Shown one piece after another: positions 19,501-31,727 of a stretch of 64,000 bases of DNA. This stretch comes from Phytopythium helicoides. Its lineage: Eukaryota; Oomycota; Peronosporomycetes; Pythiales; Pythiaceae. Below the pieces are notes generated by a model. It saw only the letters and a program-made list of their open reading frames with translations, did not search any database and was not told the DNA's origin. Each line of letters begins with the position of its first letter. Position 1 is the first letter of the stretch. Location: the NCBI GenBank assembly GCA_024867545.1, contig JANFNE010000037.1, forward strand, positions 248,001 through 312,000, written 5' to 3'. The position numbers and the translations under genes were made by a program.

Positions 19501-21715
19501 ATGGTTGTCCGCGTGGAGCTTGGTCTGGTACCGTTTGGAATATGCTGGCTTTCCATTCTTGCGGTTCACAGTGCAGCCGCAGCATATTACGCGGTGGTGG
19601 CAATGTTCTACTGGAAGCTGAAGACGACTCATCTCACAACCTTCCTCGAGTACTTTGATATCGGCATGAGCGTCGAGCACTATCAAACTATTGCCCTCGT
19701 CCACGCCGCGTGCGCATTTCCTCATGGTTTATGTGTACTCCTCATATTGGGCGGCTCGCTATTGCAACATCAGCTTAGCTTTCACTTTGCACTTCCGGCC
19801 AGAGGATCTCGGCTCGCAACATCACGGCTTGGTACACTTTCATTTCATCAGCGTCTGGTATCTATCCACGGTACTATGAAGAAAGCCCTCAAATCGATAG
19901 CTACTACCAGAGCGGCTGGCGTTTTACTATCCTTTTTCACAGCCGGATTTTTCAGAATGGATCGCGTATTTGGGAGCGAGGGCTTTCTTGGAGTTAACGG
20001 TAAACACTTCGACGCAATTCTCGTTGCTAGAGAACTCTTTGAGACAGCTCTGCAGTCTGCTCAGGCATACAAGATGAGTCGTTTGCTTCCCCGTGTAGAG
20101 ATCAACAGGATGTATACGAGTCTCATCATCATCAACTGCTGGGTGACAGCTCTAATTCGCTTTGTATTTGCAAACCGAGTGGGTACAGAGAGGTTTCTGA
20201 GTCTCTTTTTCGACTGCGTGCTGGATATTGTCTCGTCCGCTGGAATCACGCTGGCCATTGTGAGTTTTTACCTCAAGGACTACGACTGGTTTATTGGAGG
20301 CTTCTGGGAGGATTTGTGGGTCAATGATGTGTGGTCGACTCAAGCGCTCAGTGAGCTGCAGCTCGTGTTTGTCATGTCGTGGACAGACTTGCTCACTCGT
20401 GTGGTGTTTGCCATAGGAGCCATCATCTCTCTCGCAGATATGAAATCCCTTCTCCATCTCCGCCGACGGCGCAACCGAGTTCAGCCCACATCCACAGCAG
20501 CTCCGAACAAAAGTGCAATTCAGCTCGCTACAACGTTGGCGTGGACTGATAAAGTCCAAGGCGTACTCCGAGATGTTAATTCGCAGCCAATACGTACTTC
20601 AGGGCCCCCACTTGCAGGTACCAAAAAAGCAGTGAGAAAGTGGTCGCACAGGCGACTAGGAACGATTTTCTCGTGGGCTATCGCTGCGTGGGGGCTCGTC
20701 TTGCTAGTGCTCCACCTCCAGGCAGCGTCGCTACCCACAGTAGAGCAATGTATCCTGCAAGTCCGACCGTGGGGCGAAACAATTCCTCATTGCTCTCTTG
20801 TCATGCTCAATTGCTATGAGCACAATATCGAAGGACGAAAAGATCAAGTCGATGCGTTGTGGCGGGAGTTCGGACGCGGGACGGTCGAACGGATTCAGAT
20901 TCGCCATTGCCCGCGTCTGGAGATGCCACAGCTGCTTCAAGAGTTTGAGTCACTCATTGCACTAAAGGTGTACAATTCAACCATTCTCGAATGGAGCGCA
21001 GATGCAGCCATCACTGGAACGAACCATCCCCGTATTCAGCTCGTGTATCTGGTTCGAGTGATACTTCAAGGCGGCACAGTTCCTGAAGGGCTGCAGTCTC
21101 TGGACACACCAACAACACTGCTGGAGATGACGTTCTGCGTGTCCAACCTGCACGAGCTCCCTGACGACTTGGACTTGCGGTGGCCGAAAGGGATCGCCAT
21201 CAACCTCGAGTACGCTGAGCTCACCTCCGTCTCCAGTAGTTTGATCCGCCTGCAGCCTTCCATGCTCTCTCTTTACGGGAACGCTCTTACCACCATTCCG
21301 AGCGAGTTGTTCGAGATCGAGGGCATGACGGACCTGGACGTGGGCGAGTCGCCGCTCGAGTCCCTGCCGGAGTACGTGGCGGCGCTGTCGAGCACGCTCA
21401 CGTACGTGTTCCTCCCCAACACCAAGATCTCGTCCTTCCCGCCGTGGATCGACGCCATCATCACGCGCGCCACCACCGACATGTTCTTCCCTCATCTACG
21501 CGTCCGGCACGCCGTACTGCCGCGCCTGGGAGCGCGTGCTGAACGGGTCCGCGAGCGTCCTGGAGGGTCTCCCAGCGTCCGCCTCGGTCCTCATGGACGC
21601 ACAGGGCCACTACGAGGACATCTACGTGTACCTGACGTGCGACGCGTTCTTCGCGCAGCCGTTCTTCCCGCTCTCGACCGAGGACGGGGCCGCCGCCATC
21701 GGCTTGACTGCTTGA
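19501..21715 (+). CDS. LRR/transmembrane family A gene with a single frameshift
   Basis: Starts MVVRVELGLVPFGIC and is the best-preserved family A member. Multiple N-terminal membrane segments (AAAAYYAVVAMFYW and others) are followed by TM IFSWAIAAWGLVLLVLHL, then PWG with cysteines, then leucine-rich repeats (LPDDLDLRWPKG, LTTIPSELFEIEGM, LESLPEYVAALSS). One extra base near 21487 (ATGTTCTTCCCTC) throws the frame. On the other side it reads LIYASGTPYCRAW and continues to TGA at 21715, giving about 738 residues if the extra base is an error. The 3' third is much more GC-rich than the other copies. No known enzymatic function; inferred surface or endomembrane protein with an extracytoplasmic LRR. 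Confidence 0.7.
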
Positions 21716-21938
21716 CGGTCGATTTCTGAATGATGGCATCGAGTGCGCAAGTGGAAAGATCTGTTCTGTGGCAGCAGTCACTGCGAGTGATTCAGTGACA
21801 CTAGCTGTACCCTCCTGAGAATTTCCTCCCTGGAAGGGGTCGTCGTGGTTTGCATTGAAGTGCGCCATTGGCATACAAAAGCCAAGATAAAGCGACAGGC
21901 GGCGGCAAGGGAAACCCCGCTCGAGCTCATTGCCCAAG

Positions 21939-23654
21939 ATGCAGGCGCTGGAGGAGGAGGCCGCGCGTGCGCTCAAGAAGCAGCGGCTGAGCGCGGCGCA
22001 GATCGACAGGCAGCTGGGCGCGCTGCTGGACGAGGTGCAGAGCACGAAGCGCCGGCTGGAGGCGCGGCAGGACGAGCTGCGGCGCAAGAAGGCGCGGCGC
22101 AGCGGCGAGTCGTCGTCCTCGCAGGCGCAGGACGAGGCCAAGGACGAGGCGGAGGCCGAGGGAGAGGCGCAGGACGACGCCATGGAGCTGGTCGTGCGCG
22201 ACTTTATCCGGCGCGTGCGCCTGCTGCACGTGGAGAAGAACGTCGCGGCCGAGCTCAAGGCCATCCACGTGCTGCTGTCCAAGTACTCGAAGCAGATCGA
22301 CAAGGTGGGCGACGCGGAGGCTAGCTGCGAGGTGGGACTGCTGCGGTCTGACTATCTGGTGGTTTGGCAGAATCTGTGCAGCGACATTGCGAGCGTCTGC
22401 CGGTCGAGCGAGCTGGATGAGGAACCTGTGATGCGCATGATTGCAGAGTACCTGTACCACGACGGCCAGATTGAGGCCGCGGACGCCGTTTGCAAGGTGG
22501 GGATTCTATGGGAGCGTATGGAATCTGTCGGAGCGAAAACGCTGACCCGTATCCGCTTTTGATGATTTGAAGGAGGGCAATGTGGACTTGAGCCCAATGT
22601 ACCGTGAATGTTTTGTTGAAATGCACGAGATTTTGGCGGCGCTCAAGAAGCGCGACATGCAGCCTGCGCTCGAGTAAGGGTAGTGCTGTTTCAATTTTGA
22701 TTGTTTTCCCGTGACTCTAACGCCATCGTTGGACATAGTTGGGCTCGTAAGCATCGCACCGAGCTTCAACAGCTTCAAATTGACGTCGAGTTTGAGCTAG
22801 TGCGCCTCAAGTATGTGGACATCCTGGAGACATCGCCAGACGTCTTGGATGCTGTGAACTTTGCCCACAAGGAGCTTTCATTCTTCCACACATCTCATGC
22901 CGAAGGTACGGTATTCATAGCCCCGTGATCTTGGAATGGTGTCTGATCGGGGTGGTTGCAGAGGTTGGCGTGCTGATGAGCTGCGTCCTGTACAAGGATC
23001 GAATCGAGGAATCTCCGTACAAGAATCTTTTCTCGCCTGATCGTTGGCAAGACATTTACGATGCAATCATTCGGGCGTGCTGTCGTCTCCGGAACGTGCC
23101 ATACCGCTCATACCTCGACACTTGGTGCGATTCACTACATTGTTGCTAGTCAATCGGTGCAAGTTGTCTGACGCTGACCTATTCACAGCCTTTCAGCTGG
23201 TATTTCTGCTTTACCAGCAATGAGGAAGTTCATGACGGTGATGGCAAACAAAGTGACCGACTGGAGCAAGATGGAAGAGCTCCCAGTGCGTTCGACTTCA
23301 ATAACCGTAGAGCTACGATTCAATCAGGAGACTAACGCAAACTGTTCGATTGAGTGCAGGTGGAGATCCCGATCCCAAAGGAGCTGCGGTTTCCACAGTG
23401 TATTCTCGTGTCCCGTGTCAAAAGAAGAAAGCACACCTACGAATCCTCCTATGCTGCTAAAATGCGGACACGTTATCTGCCGCGCATGCGTGAAGCGGAT
23501 ATCCTCCAACATGACCCGGTGCGTTGGTGGCGTACGACGACCTGGACACACACACCGACTCACACCTTTCATTGATGCTGCCACCAGCCGATTCAAGTGC
23601 CCGACGTGTCCTATGGAGCAAACCGAGAGCGAAACGCGCGAGCTTTTCTTTTAG
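21939..23654 (+). CDS. RMD5: RMD5/RMND5-like GID/CTLH ubiquitin ligase subunit
   Basis: Seven predicted exons: 21939-22496, 22573-22673, 22739-22905, 22962-23124, 23189-23285, 23360-23518 and 23588-23654, about 436 residues. A charged coiled-coil N-terminus leads to a LisH/CTLH region (MIAEYLYHDGQIEAADAVCK, then PALDWARKHR). A degenerate RING of the RMD5 type closes the protein (FSCPVSKEES, LKCGHVICRACV, FKCPTCPMEQ), ending ELFF where human RMND5 ends similarly. The family forms the E3 core of the GID/CTLH complex, which ubiquitinates metabolic enzymes. One extra base near 23391-23394 (GGTTTCCACAG) breaks the frame between KELRF and HSVFSC. Since everything else is conserved this may be a consensus error. 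It converges on the next gene with 93 bp between stops. Confidence 0.82.
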
Positions 23655-23747
23655 AAAGCGAACCTACTGCTACTGATTCCCATCCAACCCCCGCCTGCAT
23701 GTGCATGTTGTACCCCCAAGTCTTGAAGCTGCGCGTCTCGAAAACAA

Positions 23748-24524
23748 TCAAGTATACTGGCTCATGTGAAGCATACGTCGAGTGCTGTCGTCGTTTCCGT
23801 CGGTACCGTTCCACTCAAAGGGGTCGGACGCGCTTTTGCGCTTGGAGCCGAGAGGTGCTTGGCGCTTGTCTGAGCGTACGAGACCGCTGTCTTGTCCCAA
23901 TCGTCTTCGAAGCGCGCGTACGTCAGCTCGGATAGACTCTAAATCATCGTTGTTCTTCTGCAGGGCGTAGTACAGCTCGTCGATCTCTTCTTGTTGCTCC
24001 GTCAGCATCCCCGTCATAACGTTGACGACGGTGTGGACGTTGGCTTCAAACTTCTCTCGTTCCCGTTCCTTGCTGTGCAGTCCCTTGTAGCACAGCGCCA
24101 AGAACTCCGCGTCGCTCCGCATGCTTAGAATCATCTCTGCGGTTGCGTCATTGTTGGCCACGTTGCGAACACTGTCGCTCGGTGTAGAACTACGCCTTGG
24201 ATCACGGCGATTCGCGCCTGGGCTCGACTTCGCTCTCCCTCTCTCTACGCAGGCAGCTCGTCTGTGCTGCAGCGTGCTCTGGTGCTTCCTCCAGCTCGCG
24301 ATCGTGAAGAAAGAGCCCATCTTGACCGTCGTCCTCGGGCATCTGCGCGCATCGCTGATGAGACCTCGGGCCTCCGCTCGTCCGCCTCGACCTCCTTACA
24401 TGGCGCACCGCACCCACGCGCCGCCCTCAACGTCGATCTCGGCCGCCTCCAGGTCCACAATTCTGCGCTCCGCATAGTCGAAGAGCTGGCGCGGCCACTT
24501 GCGCTGGCGCAGCTGCGGTGCCAT
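23748..24524 (-). CDS. Small zinc-finger-like/coiled-coil protein, unrecognised
   Basis: Exons 24400-24524 and 23748-24342, joined by a 57-nt intron (GTAAGG...GCGCAG), give 239 residues. The N-terminus (MAPQLRQRKWPRQLF) leads to WVRCAICPR followed by a Trp and the spaced histidines KHQSTLQH, a possible C2H2-like finger created by the splice. Residues about 115-190 are a heptad-rich coiled coil (EKFEANVHTVVNVM, QQEEIDELYYALQKN). The C-terminus is basic. No family was recognised. A single-exon reading would lack the first cysteine pair, so the splice matters. Confidence 0.6.
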
Positions 24525-24695
24525 CTTCGCTTGTCACTTGCGGGTCAAAAGGCGAAATGGCAAGTTGAAGCCGAGGGCAACCAAGTCCCATACAAAACCC
24601 AAGTAGTGGAGAAGGTGCAGCACGAGTGATTGTCGACTTCAACCTCCGACGATAACAGCAGCGACCCTTTAGCGTTGGGCTTCGAGACGGACGCC

Positions 24696-27600
24696 ATGGC
24701 GAGTTCACTGAGCTTGGCGCAGGTCGAGGAGGAGCTGCGCGCGGCTGAGGCGTATCTGACAGCGGGGGAGAGCACTCAGGCGGCTGCAGCAGGCTCAAAT
24801 GCCGAAGGTGCGAGCGAAAACGGAGGTTGGGAAGCCGAGAAAGCTGCAGTCGAAAAAGGCTTCTTTACACATGAGACTTTCCGGTGATCAGGACGAACTA
24901 GAGCTGTGTTTGACAAGCCAAGAGCAGCGACCAGTTCTCTCGGTGCGTTGCTGGCGCGTTGCTGAGTTGGGAAATTCGTTTTTAACCAACGCGACAAGCA
25001 GGAGGAGCGAAGAAAGGAAATCCTAGCGAAGTTGTCGACTGAGCGACAGGCAGCGATGCGCTCTAGGCGAAATGACATCGCTCCTGTATTCCCGACGAAT
25101 GGTTCAATCTTTGAGCCTGGAGATTGCGAACCGCCGGTGGTTGGTGGTGTAACACTAGGTAAATGTCTCCATAATATGCAGAAGTGTCAACTGTATCTTT
25201 AACCTCAATGCTCGAACTATTACGTTGCAGGAGAGTTCAGCGAGGACTCCCCAGGGCGGCAATCTTCGATCGTGTCTGACCGAACGAGCGAGGGTAGCAT
25301 TGAACTATTTTACGCCAGTGATGTTCTCGGATCGCCAGGTGGGGCTCAGACGACATCACTATCGCGGATTTTGAGCTCGGAACCGGGGGCGTACGAACCG
25401 TTCATAGAATCAAATTTGTTGAGAGAACCAAGGCGAGATGAAATGGCAAGCGATTCGATATTTGACGAAGGAACAGATAAATACCAACAAGCGTCGATGT
25501 ACTCAAATCTGTTTCGTCAAACAAGCGAGCACCACCCAGCGGAGAAGAGCCCTATAATCCCTTTGAGTTCCAGCGTTGATGGTCATATATGGCGCGCTGA
25601 GAAAGAAGCTGAGCCACGTAACGATGTACAAATTCGAAACGAACGGAAGAAGCCCAATGTATGGTGGGACCCTTCCCTTCCAGAGTCTGCAACCGAGACT
25701 CCCCGTACCTCTCAAGGCGAAGAATACAAGGGCCTCATTCCATCATCTTTGGGGCGGCCAACCACTCAACTGATGTCGCGACTTGATAAACTGGCTCAAC
25801 CACGCTTTGATCTGTTCGTTGACTGCGAGAAGCGACGTCTTCAGCAAGAGATCGAGAGCCTTCGAGAGTGTACGTTCAAACCTAATCTGACCAAAGAACG
25901 TATCCCACGCACAAGTGGCACAGGTTCTAGTTCGGCGTCAAAACATGAAATGATACCTTCCGGCTATCGCGCTCCCAACAACGGTGCTTTTCCGTGGCTA
26001 TCGCTAAGCCCACGGGAAAAAAGTTCAGGACAGAACTCACAACGCCGCATGAGTTTGGATGGCCACATTCGAAGCCAACATCAGAGTGTGATAGAGAGAC
26101 TTCACCTTGATGGTACTTTGCGATACGAGCAGCGAGAACGCGCAAAAGAGATATTGGAGGCGGAACGATTGCGCTCCTGTACTTTCAAACCAGCAATCAA
26201 CCCGACATCTAGAAGCCTTGCGTTTGCGGTTAACTACAAGCCAATTCATCATCGCCTATCTGATATGCAGCGCGCACGGGTAGCTGGCTTACAGCAGCTG
26301 TAGTTGTTGTGTTCGATTTGCTGACGGTAGTTTATTATTGTAGGAAGAGCAACTACAACGCGTTCGAGAGCGCCTCGCCCAGGAGGAAGATGGAGGAACG
26401 CCTTTTGCTCCTCGAATCAACCCGAAGAGCCGAGAAATCGTGGAATCTACACTCAGTGATTGTGATTCAACAAAACCTCAACCCAAGCTGGTCACTGATC
26501 GTCTAGCTGAAGATGCTCAACATCAGCTTGAGCGACGAAGCGCTATTCAAGAGTACTATGATGAGGTAAACCAACAACCTTTTGCACCAGTGATTAGCGA
26601 AAAATCAGAAGAGATTATTAAACACCGGCCAGAGTTTCAGCAACTCGATTTTGTTACTCGCCAGGACTACTTCAAAACCCTCGAACAAGAAAAACGGGAG
26701 GCGTTGGAGGACTTTTGTGACGGAGGGCAGGTTGCTCCTTTCAAGCCTGATATTGGTAACGCCGACGCAATTCTGCAGCACCTTCGACCCGATCTAGTGA
26801 ACGAAACTCAAGAAGAAAAGCTGTACCGGCTGATTTACCGCGACCCAAAGAATCTTGAACTGAAGAAGCAGAAACTGCGGGAGCAAGAATATTCCAAGTG
26901 CACTTTCAAGCCTGATATTAACCCTGTCTCGAAAGTCTTAGGGCGTTCGTCAACCATTGACCAACTTGCTCGCCCAGTCACCGAGTTCGCAAGTCCCGAT
27001 GACTCTGTAGACACAAAGAGGGAGAAAAAGCCAGAAGGAGCAGTCTCATCACGAGAAATGCTCAAAAAGTACTTTGCCGGGAAGCGGTTTCGTTCTAAGG
27101 TGGCGCTCGAGATGGAACAAGCTGAGCGTGCCGAATGCACCTTTCAGCCTACATTGATTGCTTCCTACAAGCCACGTGGTATGTGTTCAAGTGCCAGTAC
27201 ATCTAAGCTAGACACCAAGAGCCGTGGTGAGAACGTGTGGAAGTCTGACAACCTCTTGCATCTTATTGATGAGCGCCGGCAGCGCAAGGAGCAACAAATG
27301 GAGGCTAAACGCAGCGAGCTTGCAGTCAGGGAAATGCAAGAGTGTACATTTCACCCAAATGTCCGCAAACCGAGCGGCAAAACTAGCGCAGAACGACATG
27401 CAGATGGAACAAAAAAGACAAGAAGAAAGAGTTCTAGCTCGTCTTCTCCATCGCCTCCGAAGCAAGAGAGCGACACAAATGATCAGAAGCCAGTCATCGT
27501 GCGAGGCCTCGGTCGATTCCTAGAACTTCGTGATTTGGCCAAGAAGCAGGAGGCTGAGAAACGCCAGCGGGAACAGCGGGCGTTCCAGCCAAATACCGCA

Positions 27601-27786
27601 TACGAGCCGCGCACCTACACGGTGCCCAAGCCGTTCAAACTTTCCGAGTCCAGCAGGGACTCGATTCGACGAAGACTGCGTATGAAGGAGGAGATGAGCG
27701 CAAAAGAGCGCAAGGAGTGCACGTTTCAGCCCAAAACGCTGGAGGCGCAGCGCCGCAAGGTGCTGCAGCACATGTTAAACCGGTAA
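24696..27786 (+). CDS. Long CTFxP-repeat protein, possibly flagellar
   Basis: Exons downstream of 24799: to 24942, 25002-25158, 25231-26279 and 26344-27786, giving 930 residues from the Met at 24799. A more upstream Met at 24696 (MASSLSLAQVEEELRAAE) looks coding, but its frame differs by one base near 24790, so the N-terminus is uncertain. The protein is hydrophilic and helical. A short motif recurs about ten times: ECTFKPNLT, SCTFKPAINP, PFAPRINPKS, PFKPDI, KCTFKPDINP, ECTFQPTL, ECTFHPNV, AFQPNTA, ECTFQPKTLE. I recall proteins with such CTFxP repeats from flagellated protists; a cytoskeletal or axonemal role is inference. There are no membrane segments or enzyme motifs. Confidence 0.75.
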
Positions 27787-27940
27787 CTTTCTAGTGCCGA
27801 GTGACAACGAATGCTCAAAGACGGAGGCTGTGGAGAATCGTGCTCAATTACTTAGATACTTATTGTGCGTGTCATGGTAATAACGTGGCCGAGATGCGGT
27901 CTCACGACACTTGTGCGGTGGGTAAATAGTTGCAGGCGCT

Positions 27941-28874
27941 CTAGTTGGCAGTAACGTCAAAGGATAGCGCGTCTTCCGAGTACGGGGCCTGGCGGCACAG
28001 CGGGCACGTGGTGCTCGTGTTGAACCAGTCGATAACGCAGTCCTCATGGAAGTGGTGACCGCACGGCAGCTTCACAAGCTTCATCTCGTCGCTGTCGCTG
28101 CAGCAGCTGCTGGCGGTGCACTCCTCGCCATCATCATCCTCGTCGAGATCATCGAGGCAGATGCAGCATGTGCGCTCCTTCTTGGCATTAGGTGCGAGCA
28201 CTACGTCCTCAAGAGCAAGCACGGCCGCCATTTGTCGTCGGTCAATCTCCTTCTGCGACTTGGGGATGTCCAGGAACGCCTCGAGCTGCAGGTACATTTC
28301 GCGCACGGCAGCAAGAGAGCTGCCCTCCGTAGCAGGCGAGGAGGTGGTCATGAGCACCGACAGGTCAGCGTAGGCGTCGAGCATCTTGCAGACGAGCTCC
28401 TGGAGCTTGGTGCGGCGCTCGGCGATGATCTCCTCCGTGTCAACGCGCATGTGCTTGCGGGGGAAAGTCGCGCGTGGCGAGCGGCGCGCGCAGGCAGTCG
28501 GCGATGAGCGCGAACTCCTTGGACATGACCGGCGCCTTCTTGTCGGCATCCCCGTTGTGGCCCATGGCCAGCTCCATGGCCTGGATGCGCTTGAGCATGC
28601 GCTGGCGGAAGAGGAAGAACTCCGAGTAGCGCTTGGCGATGGTCCACTCGGAGCCCGCAGGCGCGGCGCGCGCCTTGCTCTTGATCTTGAACTTGTACAC
28701 CGTGAAGCGCCCCGCGTCCGCGTACAGCGTCGCGAACATGACCTTGGTGCGGATCTCCATCTTGAGCAGGTCCTGGTGCCGCGCCTTGAGCAGCCGCCGG
28801 CACGCCGCGTCCTCAAAAAGTTCGCGGGCCGCGGGGCTCGACACGATCGGGGAAGCAGCAGCAGTAGTAGCCAT
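27941..28874 (-). CDS. PX domain plus RING-H2 protein, probable E3 ubiquitin ligase
   Basis: Starts MATTAAASPIV at 28874; about 310 residues. The N-terminal half carries a PX-like fold (RFTVYKFKIKSK, EWTIAKRYSEFFLFRQRM), expected to bind phosphoinositides on endosomal membranes. The C-terminal half has a RING-H2: CCICLDDLDEDD, a Cys/Ser/Asp-rich insert, then LPCGHHFHEDCVIDWF and CPLCR. One extra base in the homopolymer TTTCCCCC near 28466 breaks the frame between ATRDFP and RKHMRVDTEE. The total length (934 nt) is one more than a multiple of three, consistent with a single-base insertion or a consensus error. The pair of domains suggests ubiquitination at membranes; substrates are unknown. 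Confidence 0.75.
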
Positions 28875-29956
28875 CGTGGTTAAAGCGGAGGGAGTAATGG
28901 TCTGGCGGAGATCTGCGCGGTGCCCGGCAAATTGGAAAGTGAGTGGAGCGCGGGGCCGGCCGGTCGGCGCCAGCGGTGCAGCGTACCGTAGGTGATGGAG
29001 AAAAGAATTTGACTTGGCGTGTGTATGTGATGCGACAGGGGCGACTCGCCCATCACCCATGTAGAGAAAAAGAAAACACTATGGGATAAAGTATGTGGAG
29101 GGTGAGGATTCCGAACGCTGTGACCTAGCCCGCGACATGAGGCACGTATAAAAAGGCGCGCGAGAAAAATAAAGAAGATGACTTGGACTTTGTATGGTAG
29201 AGAAGGGGGATGCGCAGCCAAGCCAGTCGCCAGCTGTTGGTGCCGCTGGAGCTGCTCGTGGAAGCTGCCAGCTCCGCTTGACCCTGTTGAACGCGCTCTC
29301 GGCCTTCCGTCACCTTCAACGCGATCTGCTGGTCAACCTTTTGAGTTGGCGCGGTGCACGTCTGCGATTTTTGAGCGCTTGCGATACTTGGGTGACAGCT
29401 GCCGAGGGTCTCAGCATTCCGAGCGAACCCATGGAAGGCGTGCAGAAGCATGGAAAGCTCGGTGGGGATGGGACTGCCGACACGATCTTGGGAGACTCGC
29501 GAGCGTTCTTGTGGTGGATGGGTGTAAATGTTGCCAATGACTCGTTGGTTGCATTGAGCACTTCACAGCACAGCTGCTTTGTTCGGCTTGCCCTCGGCTC
29601 TATCTTTTAGGCAGACAGCGACATATCCCCACGAATACGAGTGATAATCGCCTCAATGCCTTTGCGTTGCAGTGCCATCGAGGTGACGTGGTGCGATGCC
29701 AGCGCGGTGCGGTGCCAGGTTGTCTTGCAGAGAGCCGGAGCAACATGAGATGAGACGGATCTGCTCGGCTACAGTAAAAGAACATGACTTTATTTATCTA
29801 TTGTTTACAGTATTCAAGTATATCCGAGCTTGTTGAAGTCAGCAATGACACGACTGCCTGTTGAATTCGTTCAAGAGTGATATCCGAACAAAAAAAAAAA
29901 AAAAAAAAAAAAAAAGAAGGCAATTACAACGAATTGGTTTAGGCTAGACACCGCTG
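28875..29956. other. Spacer up to the inverted duplication breakpoint
   Basis: No confident gene. Minus-strand frames at about 29125-29560 look partly coding (MLNATNESLATF..., then QIALKVTEGRERVQQ in a second frame) and might be a frameshifted gene or exon pair ending near 29125, but I recognise no family. The rest is leader sequence of the PX-RING gene and AT-rich spacer. Confidence 0.35.
29890..29915 (+). repeat. A26 homopolymer
   Basis: An uninterrupted run of about 26 A residues lies some 40 bp before the duplicated ABCF fragment begins. It may be a slippage tract or mark the joint of the duplicated segment. Confidence 0.8.
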
Positions 29957-30545
29957 AGGTGCAATACTTCCATGGTGCTCGGGTGTCAGCACTGATGCAG
30001 CATTATATGCGTCATTCCAGCTGCTGAACAAAGTGCTGGACGAAAGCGAGTCCACGGCGACAGATGCATTGCTTTCTAGTGGACCAAACGCGAGAGAGGG
30101 TAAGCTGCGTGCTCACTTGAGTAGTTTTGGGATCATTGGAGATACCACCATGACTGTACCTCTCGAGTCACTTTCGGGTGGACAACTCGTGCGCGTTGGG
30201 CTTGCGTGGGCGACTTTCCCACACCCACCCCACGTGCTGCTTCTCGATGAGCCAACCAACCACTTAGATATGACGACGATCCAAGTGCTCGGCGAGGCTC
30301 TCCGTAAGTACCAGGGTGCAGTCGTGCTTATTTCCCACGACATCCACTTTCTTCAAATCATGACACGACCGAGTGAAGAGGACGACGAGGAAGTAGATGA
30401 CAATCAGGCTGTTGCTCGAGCTCCTGTTCGCGTATTCGAGATTAGCAAAAAGAAAGGCATCATGTCGTTGAAGCACCTGGAAGGAGGTGTGTATGCCTAT
30501 CAGGCACAGCAAGAGCAGCGCAATGCGTCGCTTGGACGGGTTTAG
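29957..30545 (+). pseudogene. C-terminal fragment of the ABCF gene
   Basis: Similarity to the ABCF gene at 3052-5538 starts at GGTGCAATACTTCC (its KVQYFHG region). A short internal deletion then joins ATATGCGT to CATTCCAGCTGCTG. From 30033 the frame is open for 170 residues to the stop: LSGGQ, VLLLDEPTNHLD, ending NASLGRV like the parent. Both N-terminal ABC elements and the second Walker A are absent, so it cannot act as an ATPase. It is convergent with the disrupted GH5 copy, mirroring the intact locus in inverted orientation. Confidence 0.88.
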
Positions 30546-31727
30546 CTAGCAAAATGAAAAATATGTACAGTGCAGAATGGATTCGATTGTGTGTGTTGAG
30601 GGAGGGTTGTCGACTATCATAATAGCCACTGTGGATCAGTGAATGGTCGAATATATCCTGTCTCCACATAGATTAGCATAGCAAGCTCATCGCGACGAAG
30701 CAGACTCTGACGAGCCCGAGGATGATGCCTCGACCGGGAAACACGGCCAGCTTTTGAGGTTCGCCAAATCATTCATGGCGGCGAGACCCTCGAGGAAGAC
30801 CGAGTTGGCCGAAAGCCAGTCATCTTCTAGGACTCCTTCTGTGAACGTGCTGTACGTGTTGGCGGGATTGTAGTGGTACGCACTCTCGGGGTTGAGCGAC
30901 CAGACAAACCCACCAGCCCAGTTGCCATCGAGCATGGTCTTGATCGTCATGTCCGTGCATCGCTTGGTCGTCAACTTCGGATGCAAGTCCGTCGCGTACA
31001 GACCGCCAAACTCGCCGAGTAAGACGGCTGGACCAGAGTCACTTACAAGGTATGCGAACATATCGTTGGTCGTAGCGTCAACGCGCGTAAGCAGAGTGTC
31101 GTTGTCAATCTCGACGTAGGGGTTGCTCGCCGAAGTATCAATGTCGTAAAAGTACGCCTGCGGGTACACGGCAGGTGTGTAGTAATGCGGTGCGTACACG
31201 ACCTTGTTGGACGTGTTGAGCTCGACAGGGTAGTCTCCGGCATCCTGCAGACCTCCGCCGTACCAGTCGTAGTAGTCGTACTCGGTGCCATCAATCGTGA
31301 CAGAGTGGTCGGCGTTGATACCTTCGACGAAGGCCATCCAACTAGGGCAGCCGCCAAGCATACGGTTGCCGATGAGCTCTGCGCCAGCCTGGAAGTCCGT
31401 GTCCGAGCCATCGCCCCACGTGGCTTTGGAAGGCTCATTCTTGACGTCGATGCCCATGATGTTCCAGTACTTTTCGTTGCAGAGGCTCGACGTAAGAACG
31501 TCGACGGCGTCCAAGAAGTCGTCCTCCGTGATCCCGACACTTGTGTTGTACCAGAGACTGCCCGACTCAGCTGCTGTGAGCGTGTGCATACTCAGTAGCA
31601 CGCCGATCTGGCGGTAGCCAAGCAGCTTCACAATGGACTTGAGGAGCGAAATGTAGTCCGTCACATCGACGGCGCGGTTTTCGGCTTCGTTGATCAGATC
31701 TGTGTTGGGCACCGGATTGGTCAGGAT

